A DNA stretch of 64,000 nucleotides, taken from Streptomyces flaveolus (GTDB taxonomy: Bacteria; Actinomycetota; Actinomycetes; Streptomycetales; Streptomycetaceae). The notes under the pieces are model-generated. The model was not told the DNA's origin. It worked only from the letters and a program-made list of their open reading frames with translations, and searched no databases. The position numbers and the translations under genes are program-made. How positions within the stretch are numbered: position 1 is the stretch's first letter; each line of letters starts with the position of its first letter. Where the stretch lies: the NCBI RefSeq assembly GCF_000716535.1, contig NZ_JNWV01000040.1:1-64000 (forward strand), in the 5' to 3' direction. Shown here one piece after another: positions 9,201 through 16,412 of the stretch.

Positions 9201-10086
9201 CGCGCACGGATTCATCGGCAGCCGCCTGTACACCGTGGGCGGCTGGGGCCCCCAGGAGACCGTCAGCCGGACCACGCAGGTCTTCGACGCGGTCACCGGC
9301 CGCTGGTCGAAGGCCCCGGACATCCCCGAGGGCCACTACGGCGCGGCGAGCGCCGTGCTCGACGGGCGGCTCTACGTGGTCGGCGGCTGCACGAACACCG
9401 ACTGCTCGGACACCGTGTACGTCTACGACCCGGGCGCGCGGTCCTGGTCCCGGGCCGCCGCCTACCCGCAGACCGTCAGCTGGGCCAACTGCGGTGCCGT
9501 GGACGGCAGGCTGTACTGCGCGGGCGGCGTCCACGACTACGTGGAGACCGGCGCCGCGTACGTCTACGACCCGGCCTCCGACAGCTGGCAGCCCATCGCC
9601 GCCATGCCGGTCGGCCTGGCGACCGGCGCCTACACCGCCGCCAACGGACAGCTTCTCGTCTCCGGCGGTTTCAAGCGGGTCGGCTCCAACCGGGTGCTCA
9701 CCGCCGAGGGGTACGCCTACGACCCCGGGACCGACGCCTGGAAGCGGCTGCCGGACGCCCCGACCGCCGTCTACCGGGGCGGCGGCGCACCCGGCCTGTA
9801 CCGGGTGGGCGGCAGCGGCCAGCCCCGGTTCCCCGTCCCCGTGTCCACCGTGGACGCCCTGCCCGGATACGACCGTACCGAGACGGACGTCCCCTGGCTG
9901 ACCGAGAACCCGCACCGCCTGACGCTCCGGCCCGGGCGGACCGCGACGTTCACGGTGACCCTCGACCCGCGCCGGCTGACCCGGCCCGGCGACTGGACGG
10001 CGTCCCTGACCCTGACCACCGACGGCCCGTACTGGGTGCCGGACATCCCCGTCCGGCTGCGCGTCCCGGCCCGAACGGCCTCGTAG
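6280..10086 (+). CDS. secreted S53 family (sedolisin-like) serine protease with CnaB-like and Kelch domains
   Basis: 1268 residues from a TTG at 6280 (AGGAG ends five bases upstream). A signal peptide (residues 1 to about 42, ending TPARA) leads straight to the catalytic domain. The sedolisin triad is visible: Glu and Asp in TEISLDLDMV, the oxyanion Asp in SSGDSRYG, and Ser in GGTSASAP; GLHDVTAGANG and GPTGLGTPDG match the calcium/terminal region. The long pro-domain usual in S53 enzymes is absent. Then follow two carboxypeptidase-regulatory (CnaB-like) beta-sandwiches, a MAM/jelly-roll-like segment (about 630-760), another CnaB-like unit and a Kelch propeller (about 910-1180; repeats such as LYVVGGC, YVYDPA). 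It should be a secreted acid-type protease with adhesion or substrate-binding modules. A strong hairpin follows. Confidence 0.92.
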   Translation: MPISLLVSRGAVPGRRRRVTACAVALATALLAALAAPTPARAEAGERPVEPATQTARDHVRPLCGPPEPHEFTCFGLLRTDVTDRQRLRGTDDAPQGYGPSDLRSAYDLPADGGAGATIAVVDAFDNPNAEADLAVYRAQYGLPPCTTANGCFTKTDQRGGSHYPDPDPGWATEISLDLDMVSAVAPKARILLVEADTATIDDLGAAVDQAVALGAKYVSNSYGSNYTFFPEDPAESAADVHYDHPGVAVVASSGDSRYGVAYPAASPHVTAVGGTTLTKDPAATRGWSESVWDHDGNGTGSGCSRYEPKPAFQRDTGCAGRTVADVAAVADPDTGVAVYDSYGDTGGWGVAGGTSASAPIIAGVYANAGTPAAGSRPAVYPYATGGRGLHDVTAGANGTCAPAYLCTAGPGYDGPTGLGTPDGLTAFTMGPHGTLTGTVTDAGSGAGVAAAEVTAGPYSTATDAHGRYTLPLPAGDHDVRVTAYGYAPGTLPGVHLTDGGTASGDLGLRKLATHRVSGTVTDGSGHGWPLHARITVAGVPGAPVWSDPVTGAYRLDLPEDHTYTLRVVSDDSAYQSLEREVKVGTADLTVGLALPVDTWAEDDPAYTVQADTVGSEPFDDTSGPPPGWSVTGTPGWTVDDPGGRGNTTGGSGGFAIADADHAGTSLDTSLISPAYDFGSAGDPALSFDTDYEGSAEQKGEVQVSADAGRTWTTVWHQDQLWTSGRVEIPLTSYAGERAVRVRFHFTGPGLFWAVDDVTVTERVATPVPGGVLTGTVTDANTGKGLIGAVVRTGPADGPAAPTVATTGDPRLGDGAYRLFVPGSGRSATATAAKPSYATATRTVQVPADRVTEASFVLKAGRLTVRPAGIDATSRRATVVRKVTVRNTGTAPIRLRVGERTGTVPGSPAPGTAWRTLPDLPAPVMDNAVDTYGGRLYSALGSDGQEPTADLYVYDPATRAWKRGPAAPEPRQATAHGFIGSRLYTVGGWGPQETVSRTTQVFDAVTGRWSKAPDIPEGHYGAASAVLDGRLYVVGGCTNTDCSDTVYVYDPGARSWSRAAAYPQTVSWANCGAVDGRLYCAGGVHDYVETGAAYVYDPASDSWQPIAAMPVGLATGAYTAANGQLLVSGGFKRVGSNRVLTAEGYAYDPGTDAWKRLPDAPTAVYRGGGAPGLYRVGGSGQPRFPVPVSTVDALPGYDRTETDVPWLTENPHRLTLRPGRTATFTVTLDPRRLTRPGDWTASLTLTTDGPYWVPDIPVRLRVPARTAS

Positions 10087-10112
10087 CGGACCGCGCTGCG
10101 GCGGCCATGCGC

Positions 10113-10151
10113 ACGGCCCCCGTCCCGGGACGCGTCCGGGGCGGGGGCCGT
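10113..10151 (+). terminator. terminator hairpin after the S53 protease gene
   Basis: ACGGCCCCCG (10113-10122) pairs perfectly with CGGGGGCCGT (10142-10151), and CCCGG/CCGGG inside extends the stem. It begins 27 bp after the protease stop. No U-tract. It is typical of GC-rich actinobacterial termination. Confidence 0.75.
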
Positions 10152-10387
10152 CGCGTCGCCGGCGGTGCCGAGCGGTCGGGTCACGCGCCGACGGGGGATC
10201 GCGGTCGGTGCCCTCTCGCCAGGCATGTCAGCATCCCGTCAAGGCCGACCGGATCGCCGTCAGCGTCCCGTCAGGGCCCGCCGGTACCCCCGGAGACCGG
10301 TCGTACCGTCGGTGGCGAGCCCCGGCCGCCTCCCCGCGGCCGGGGCGCCCCCGACCACTTTCTCCTGCCTTTCGGCGGAGGCACCCC

Positions 10388-10729
10388 ATGGCAGAACTCC
10401 GCTACGGCGACGACGATCCCGAGCCCTGCGATCCGTTCCCGGCCGGACCCTTGTACGTCCCGGTCCGGCCGGCCCCCTCCGGTTGTGCGGCCCGGCTCTT
10501 CCGCACCCCGCTCGGTGACCGCACCGCCGTGGGCTTCACCTCCGCGAGCCGGCTGACCGCCACCCTCGGCGCCGGTCAGGCGTGGATCCGGCTCGCCGAG
10601 CCCGCACTGCGCGCGCTGACCGCGCCGCTCGGCATCACCACCGTCACGGTGGACCCGCGGCTCACCGCCCCGGCTCCCACGCCGGTCACGCCGGTCACAT
10701 CCGGGTTTCCCGTACCGCGGACCGCCTGA
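10388..10729 (+). CDS. small SAV_915/SseB-like protein
   Basis: 113 residues, ATG at 10388 with GGAGG six bases upstream. The core GDRTAVGFTSASRLTATLG...AWIRLAEPALRALTAPLGITTVTVDPRL resembles the small streptomycete SAV_915/SseB-N proteins; I recognise the pattern but cannot search. No catalytic residues or signal are evident, so it should be cytosolic. It ends 14 bp before the LanC-like gene and is probably co-transcribed with it. The 300 bp before it (10087-10387) hold only the protease terminator and presumably this operon's promoter. Function unknown. Confidence 0.72.
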   Translation: MAELRYGDDDPEPCDPFPAGPLYVPVRPAPSGCAARLFRTPLGDRTAVGFTSASRLTATLGAGQAWIRLAEPALRALTAPLGITTVTVDPRLTAPAPTPVTPVTSGFPVPRTA

Positions 10730-10743
10730 GAGGGGCAGCACCG

Positions 10744-11931
10744 ATGACCACGGTCCACGAACCCACCACGCCCGTCACCGGGTTGACGGTGTGGCCCGCC
10801 TCGGCCACCGAGCCCCGCCCGGGCGGCCTCGCCCGAGCGGGACCGGCACCCGTGCGATCCCGGGATCCCCGTCCTGGCACACCTGGTCGCGGACGACCGG
10901 GCGGCGCGGGCCGCCGTGGCCGTGTGGTCCCGCACGGCCGGACGCGGACCGGCCCACCCCGCCCTGTACGACGGGGGCCTGGGCGGCACGCTCGTCGGTC
11001 TGTGCCTGGGCGCCCGTGTGCACCCCGCGCTGCGGCCCGTGGCGGACCGGCTCGCCACTCACCTCCGCGGGAGCCGCCCCCGGTACCGCACCCACGACGT
11101 CGCCTTCCCGGACTACGACCTGATCTCCGGCCCCTCCGGCACGCTGCTCGCGCTGTGCGCGGCCGAACCGGAGGCGGAGCCGCCACGCCCGCTCGCCGCG
11201 CACCTGGCGCACCTGTGCGACGAGGAGGAGCTGCCCCGGCTGCGGACGGGACAGTACGCCGACCACCCGTACCTGGCCTGGGTGCACGGCCGTGTCAACA
11301 CCGGCATGGGGCACGGCGTCGCCGGACTCGTCACCGCGCTCACCGCCGCACTGCGCCGTACCGCTACGGACGCTGCCCACGCCGACGGCCTCGCCGGGGC
11401 GCTCGGCCGGGCCACCCGCTGGCTGGTACGGCAGGCGTACGACGACGAGCGGGGCGTCCGGAGCTGGCCCGGCGCCGGACCCGTCCACCCGCCCGACCGC
11501 ACCGCCCACCCCCGCCAGGCCTGGTGCTACGGCACCCCGGGGGTCGCCTGGGCGCTGTGGGACGCCGCCGACGCCCTCGGCGACACCGCCGCCGCCGACC
11601 GCGCGGCGGCCGCCTTCACCACGCTCGCCGAGCACTACGACGAGACCTTCCACCTCTACGGCGACACCCCCGGCGACCGCCTCGGCCTGTGCCACGGCGC
11701 CGCGGGCGTGCTGGCCGTCGCCGACGCCTTCGACCGGCACGCGCGGCTGCCCGCCGCGACCGCGCTCAAGCACCGTCTCGCGCGCCACCTGACCACCCGG
11801 CTCCCCGCCCACCCGGCCACCGGCTGGTCCACGGACCTCCTGAACGGGCTGCCCGGCGCCCTGGCCGCACTCCTCACCGCCACCCAGGAGGCGGCCCCCG
11901 CCCCTGGCTCTCCTGCCTGGGCCTGCGCTGA
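10744..11931 (+). pseudogene. LanC-like lanthionine cyclase family gene with frame breaks
   Basis: The reading frame of a LanC-like alpha-toroid is plain from about 10862 to 11895: HPALYDGGLGGTLVGL, MGHGVAGLVTAL, WCYGTPGVAWAL and LCHGAAGVLAVA. The Cys of WCYG and Cys-His of CHG are the zinc ligands of LanC cyclases. However, the natural start (ATG 10744, AGGGG upstream) and the natural stop (PWLSCLGLR, TGA 11929-11931) both lie in a different frame. The N-terminal part appears to jump between 10783 and 10860, possibly twice (a third frame gives VARLGHRAPPG). The C-terminal frame change falls at a C-rich run near 11897. No precursor peptide or LanB/LanM is nearby. Either the gene is decayed or the assembly has indels here. 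If intact it would be a 395-residue LanC-like protein beside a SAV_915-like gene. Confidence 0.7.
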
Positions 11932-11950
11932 CCGCACGCCCCGGGCCGGG

Positions 11951-12859
11951 TCACTCCTTGGTGGCGCCCGCCAGCATCCCCGACACGAGGGTGCGCTGGG
12001 AGAACAGGAAGAGGACCAGGACGGGGAGGATGGCGATGACGATGGCGAGGGCGAGTTCCGGGATCGTGATGTTCAGGCCCGCCCCGGCCACCGGGTTGAA
12101 CGACGGGGTGGACGACAGCAGTTGGTTCAGTCCGACCTGGATGGGGAACTGGTCGCTGTTCGGCAGCACCAGATACGGCAGGAAGAAGTTGTTCCAGTTG
12201 CCGACGAAGCTGAAGAAGGCCACGAGGCCGATCACGGGCTTCGCCAGCGGCAGGGCGATGCGGATGAACAACTGCCGTTCGGAGCACCCGTCGATGCGCG
12301 CGGCGGCGAGCAGATCGCGCGGCAGGCTGGTGGCGAAGTAGATGTAGACCAGGTACACGCCGAACGGGTAGAAGGAGAACGGCAGGATCACCGACCAGGC
12401 CGTGCCGATCAGGTGGAACGCGTTGAGCTCCAGGAAGACCGGCAGGACGAGCGTGGCCGACGGCATGATCATGGTGACCAGCGTGATCGCCAGGAGGACC
12501 TTGCGGCCCCGGAAGCGGGTCAGGGCCAGGGCGTAGCCCGCCGGGACGCTGGTGACCAGGGTCAGCAGCAGCGAACCGCCGGCGTAGACGGCCGAGTTGC
12601 GCAGCCACACGAGGACCGCTCCGTCCTCGAAGGAGAACAGGTGCCGCCAGGCGTCCCCGATCCTGCCGAACGAGCCGAAGGACAGCGGGTTGTCGTGGAC
12701 GATCTGCCCGGCGGTCTTGCTGGGCGCCAGCAGCAGCCAGAGCACGGGCAGCACGAAGAAGACCAGCAGGACGGCGAGCAGCAGGCCGACCACCAGAGCG
12801 GAGACGGCCCGCGAGGGCGTGGTCCGGGGGCGCGTGAGCGCGTGCGGCCGGGTCGTCAT
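11951..12859 (-). CDS. carbohydrate ABC transporter permease (MalG type)
   Basis: 302 residues from the ATG at 12859 (GGAGGAGAG directly upstream), overlapping the preceding permease gene by ATGA. There are six predicted membrane helices, and the EAA loop for contact with the ATPase appears as AARIDGCSERQLFIRIALPLAKP. The C-terminus (RTLVSGMLAGATKE) is typical of MalG-class permeases. It is the last gene of the beta-helix/dehydratase/transporter cluster. No ATPase gene is present; streptomycete sugar importers of this class usually share a MsiK-type ATPase encoded elsewhere. Confidence 0.95.
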   Translation of the reverse strand: MTTRPHALTRPRTTPSRAVSALVVGLLLAVLLVFFVLPVLWLLLAPSKTAGQIVHDNPLSFGSFGRIGDAWRHLFSFEDGAVLVWLRNSAVYAGGSLLLTLVTSVPAGYALALTRFRGRKVLLAITLVTMIMPSATLVLPVFLELNAFHLIGTAWSVILPFSFYPFGVYLVYIYFATSLPRDLLAAARIDGCSERQLFIRIALPLAKPVIGLVAFFSFVGNWNNFFLPYLVLPNSDQFPIQVGLNQLLSSTPSFNPVAGAGLNITIPELALAIVIAILPVLVLFLFSQRTLVSGMLAGATKE

Positions 12860-13788
12860 CTCTCCTCCAAGGTGAACATGCCGGAGCGCCGGATCAGCAG
12901 CCCCGCGCAAAGCAGGCCGAGGGCCAGCAGGAAGACGGAGATCGCGGCCGCACCGTTGAAGTCGCCCTGCTGGAAGGCGTACACGTAGGCGAGCTGGTTG
13001 GGTGACCAGGTCGGGCTCACCCGGCCCAGGCTGGCGGTCTGCAGCAGTTGCGGCTCGACGAAGAGCTGGGTGCCGCCCGCGAAGGCGAGGATGGCCATGT
13101 AGGTGATCCACTGCCGGATCATCGGGATCTGGACGGACCAGGCGATGCGCCAGGGCCCGGCGCCGTCGATGCGGGCGGCCTCGATCACCTCGTCGGGGAT
13201 GTTGTTCAGCGCCCCGTACATCACCACCATCCAGCCGCCGGCCCCCGTCCAGAAGGCGATCAGCATGAGGATCACCGGGAGGTTGCCGGGGGCCAGCACG
13301 GCGGCGAAGCTGTCCAGGCCCATCCGGTGCAGCAGCCACGACACCGGGCTGACGTCCGGATCCAGCATGAACAGCCAGACCAGGACGCTCGCCACCCCGG
13401 CCAGCGCGCCGGGTATGTAGTAGAGGAACCGCAGCAGCGCGGAGACTCCCGCCCGGACCCGGCCGCGCAGGACGACGGCGGTCAGCACCGTCAGCACCAC
13501 GAGGACCACCAGCCAGAGGGCGAGGTACAGCAGGATGTGGCCGAAGGCGGGCAGGAAGCGGTAGTCCCGGGCGACCCGGAGGAACTGGTTGACACCGGTG
13601 AACTGACCGCGGTCGTTGGTGAAGGCCAGGTAGAACGCGTAGCAGGTGGGGAAGACGCCGAAGGCGAGCAGCAGCAGCGTGTACCCGGCGGCGAAGAGGT
13701 ACCCCGCCGTGCCGCCCCGCCGCCGCGGCGCGTGGCCGCGGCGGGTGGGAGCGGGTACGGCGACGGGCTGGGCGTCCAGCAGTGTCAT
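12856..13788 (-). CDS. sugar ABC transporter permease (MalF type)
   Basis: 310 residues starting at ATG 13788, which overlaps the stop of the binding-protein gene (ATGA). An Arg-rich N-terminus is followed by six helices; the EAA loop reads EAARIDGAGPWRIAWSVQIPMIRQ. It pairs with the MalG-type protein just downstream to form the channel of a CUT1-class importer for oligosaccharides. Tight overlaps on both sides show translational coupling within one operon. Confidence 0.95.
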   Translation of the reverse strand: MTLLDAQPVAVPAPTRRGHAPRRRGGTAGYLFAAGYTLLLLAFGVFPTCYAFYLAFTNDRGQFTGVNQFLRVARDYRFLPAFGHILLYLALWLVVLVVLTVLTAVVLRGRVRAGVSALLRFLYYIPGALAGVASVLVWLFMLDPDVSPVSWLLHRMGLDSFAAVLAPGNLPVILMLIAFWTGAGGWMVVMYGALNNIPDEVIEAARIDGAGPWRIAWSVQIPMIRQWITYMAILAFAGGTQLFVEPQLLQTASLGRVSPTWSPNQLAYVYAFQQGDFNGAAAISVFLLALGLLCAGLLIRRSGMFTLEER

Positions 13789-15176
13789 CGGTCGGTCACC
13801 CGGTACCCGTCGGCCCTGGCCTGGTCGCTGATGGCCTTCTGCCACTGCGGCAGGGTCGCCGTGAGGGTCTTTCCGGCGGTCAGGGCCGGCAGGACGACGC
13901 TCGACCAGGAGGTGGCGTCGGAGAACCTGGTGTTCGACCAGCCGGTCCACACCTCGTCGGCCGCCTGCTGGAGCGGGCCGCTGACGTCGCCGGCGAAGTA
14001 GTCGCGGTGCGCCGGTTCGGCCAGCCAGGCCTTGGCGGCGGGCGTGTAGGCCGGGTAGGTGGGGGCCGTGGCCTGGTTCGCGTCCGACGTGGTCAGCCAG
14101 GTCACCAGGTCGGTGGACGCCTTGAGGTCGGCGCTGTGCGAGGAGACCATCCAGACGCCGCCGCCCACGTTGCCCGTGGCGGCGGTGGTCTCACCCGGCC
14201 ACTTCAGCGGGGGAGCGGCGGCGATCCGCTTGGCCGGGGTGTGGAAGGCGGCCTTGAACAGGTACTGGCCGTACCAGGAGGGGCCGTAGGCCATCAGGAC
14301 CTTGGAGCCGCTGCTCTTGGCGAATCCCTGGCTGAAGAAGCCCTGGGTGGTCACGGCCTTGGCGGAGATCAGCTTGTCGAGCAGGGTCGCCATGCGCGTG
14401 CACGCGGGGTCCTGGAGGTCGACCCGCAGGGTGTCCGGCGTGGTCAGGTGGAAGGCCGGGCACCGGCTGGACCAGAAGTACGACTCGTGCGAGTTGGTGT
14501 CACCGACCGAGCCGGCGAGGTAGCCGGGGTGCTCCTTGGCGACCTTCACGCCCAGGGCCTCGTACGCGGCCCAGGTGGTGGGGACCTGGTAACCCCACTT
14601 GTCCATGAGGGACTTGTCGTACCAGAGGACGACCTGGGCGATGTCGTTGCGCAGGCAGTAGGTGTGCCCGTGGAACTGGCAGGGCGTCAACGAGCCCTTG
14701 GCGAAGCCGTCCAGCGTGCTTTCCGGGACCAGCTTGTCGTCCAGCGGGGCCGCGAAGGCGGCGGCGCCCGGCTTGGTGGGGGAGGAGGCCCAGGTGACGT
14801 CCGTGGGGGAGCCGAAGACGACGTCGGGCCAGCCCTTGCCGGTACGGTCGAACAACTGCACCTTCGTCTGGAGGTAGGTCGAGCCGTCGGCGCCGCCGTC
14901 GTAGGTGACGATCTTCATCTTCACGTCCCGGTGCGACTTCTGGTACGCCTGCACCGACGGCAGCCGCGTGGAGTCGGTCCAGACGGTGATCTCGGAGCCG
15001 GCCTTCTGCGCCACGGGCGTGAACCGGGACGTGCCGCCCTGCTGGTCGGACCCGGTGGACGGGTCGGCGTCGGCGCAGCCGGCCAGCGCGGCGACGGCCG
15101 CGAGGGCGGCTGAGGCGGCGAGGGCGCGCACGGCTCTGCCGCGCCGGCCGGTGGTCGAAACGCGCGAAGACGTCAT
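13785..15176 (-). CDS. extracellular solute-binding lipoprotein (sugar ABC transporter)
   Basis: 463 residues. The N-terminus has a twin Arg/hydrophobic signal ending in the lipobox LAGC (Cys about residue 33), so the protein should be lipid-anchored outside the membrane. The body is a family-1 sugar-binding protein (EITVWTDSTRLPSVQAYQ, GWPDVVFGSPTDV, KVLMAYGPSWYGQYLF). It feeds the two permeases encoded downstream. The ligand is not known; the gene's place after a secreted glycosidase and an acid-sugar dehydratase suggests an oligosaccharide or acid-sugar breakdown product. Confidence 0.95.
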   Translation of the reverse strand: MTSSRVSTTGRRGRAVRALAASAALAAVAALAGCADADPSTGSDQQGGTSRFTPVAQKAGSEITVWTDSTRLPSVQAYQKSHRDVKMKIVTYDGGADGSTYLQTKVQLFDRTGKGWPDVVFGSPTDVTWASSPTKPGAAAFAAPLDDKLVPESTLDGFAKGSLTPCQFHGHTYCLRNDIAQVVLWYDKSLMDKWGYQVPTTWAAYEALGVKVAKEHPGYLAGSVGDTNSHESYFWSSRCPAFHLTTPDTLRVDLQDPACTRMATLLDKLISAKAVTTQGFFSQGFAKSSGSKVLMAYGPSWYGQYLFKAAFHTPAKRIAAAPPLKWPGETTAATGNVGGGVWMVSSHSADLKASTDLVTWLTTSDANQATAPTYPAYTPAAKAWLAEPAHRDYFAGDVSGPLQQAADEVWTGWSNTRFSDATSWSSVVLPALTAGKTLTATLPQWQKAISDQARADGYRVTDR

Positions 15177-15227
15177 CGTCCTGCCTTTCGTGGTTCGGGA
15201 TCGTGCGGGGGCGGGGACGGCGGCGGG

Positions 15228-16325
15228 TCAGCGGGGTTGTTCCACGAACCGCTGGAGCGCGGTGCCGTAGCCGAAGTCGAGGGGCAGGGCGATGCCCGGC
15301 CCGGTCGGGGCGTGCACCAGGCCCCGGTCGTCGACGTGACGCTCGCGGACGACCGTGGTCGAGGTGACCAGGGACTCGTAGTAGGTGGTGTTGGAGACGG
15401 CCATGCACAGGTGCTGGTTCGGGATGTCCGAGCCGTGCACCTCCGCACGCAGCCGGAAGGCGTCCGCCAGGTGCGCGGTGCGCATGGCGCCGGTGACACC
15501 GCCGCGCAGCGTCGTACTGGCACGGACGCCGAAGGTGGCGGCGCCGCTCCTGATGAAGTCGGCGGAGTTCATGTGGGCGCCGTCGGAGGTCTCGGCGACC
15601 AGCAGCGGTACGGCGACGGACTCGGCCAGCCGCCGGTAGGCGCTGATGCTGAACTCCCGCATCGGCTCCTCGTACCAGAGGTAGTCCGCCTCGGCCAGGG
15701 CGTGCCCCAGGTAGAGGGCGTCCGGCAGGTCGAAGCCGGCCGAGCCGTCGTACATCAGCGGCACGTCCGGGCCGACGTGGTCGCGCAGGGCCTGGCACAG
15801 GGCGGCGTCGCGGCGGGCGTCGCCCCAGGCGTGCAGCTTGATGCCGTGGTAGCCGAGAGCCAGGCACTGGTCGGCCACCGAGAGGAACTCCTCGGTGGTG
15901 GCGAAGGTGGAGGTGGAGGCGTAGGCGGGGATGGCCTCGCGGAAGCCGCCGAGGAGCTGCCACACCGGCCGGTCGTGCACCCGCCCCGCCAGGTCCCACA
16001 GCGCCACGTCGACCAGGCCGAGCACCGGCAGGGGCAGTTCGTGGATGCGGTCGAGCTCCCAGACGCGGTGCCAGAGCCATTCGCGCCGGAAGGGGTCGGC
16101 TCCGAGGAGTTCCTCCCGGAAGACCCGGTCGACCAGGTCGCGCAGGGTGACGGCCGCTCCCGGCCGGGCGAACACCGCCACCCCTTCGGCGCCCTCGTCC
16201 GTGCCGATGTGCAGGACCGCGCCGTCGCCCACCGGGGCGCTGCCGCTGAGCCCGTGCCGCCAGGAGAAGGGCGGGTCGGCGGCGGGGACGTCGATCCGGT
16301 GGACCTCGACATGTGTGATCTTCAT
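15228..16325 (-). CDS. mandelate racemase/muconate lactonizing enzyme family protein (acid-sugar dehydratase-like)
   Basis: 365-residue enolase-superfamily enzyme, ATG at 16325. The capping domain (residues 1-125) precedes a barrel with HGIKLHAWG (Lys-x-His where many relatives have Lys-x-Lys), metal ligands Asp in LMYDGSAGFD, Glu in YEEPM and Glu in VAETSDG, and the acid/base His in EVHGSDIPN. These place it in the mandelate racemase subgroup, where most members dehydrate aldonic or aldaric acids. It lies between the secreted beta-helix gene and the importer genes, so it probably acts on the imported sugar after oxidation. Exact substrate unknown. The 50-bp gap to the binding-protein gene suggests one transcript. 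Confidence 0.92.
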   Translation of the reverse strand: MKITHVEVHRIDVPAADPPFSWRHGLSGSAPVGDGAVLHIGTDEGAEGVAVFARPGAAVTLRDLVDRVFREELLGADPFRREWLWHRVWELDRIHELPLPVLGLVDVALWDLAGRVHDRPVWQLLGGFREAIPAYASTSTFATTEEFLSVADQCLALGYHGIKLHAWGDARRDAALCQALRDHVGPDVPLMYDGSAGFDLPDALYLGHALAEADYLWYEEPMREFSISAYRRLAESVAVPLLVAETSDGAHMNSADFIRSGAATFGVRASTTLRGGVTGAMRTAHLADAFRLRAEVHGSDIPNQHLCMAVSNTTYYESLVTSTTVVRERHVDDRGLVHAPTGPGIALPLDFGYGTALQRFVEQPR

Positions 16326-16412
16326 GGTCGCTTTCTGTTCCGGAGGTGGGTACGGCGGGCCGGGAGCCGGGGGCCGGGGCACCTTGATGCCGGGAGCGGG
16401 GAGGCCGGGGGC

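Noticed and set aside
10916..12988. LanC frame running on through the opposite-strand permeases as a 690-residue protein
   Set aside because: After about residue 325 the sequence is Glu/Gln/Asp-rich shadow of the permease gene; the natural LanC end is in another frame at 11931.
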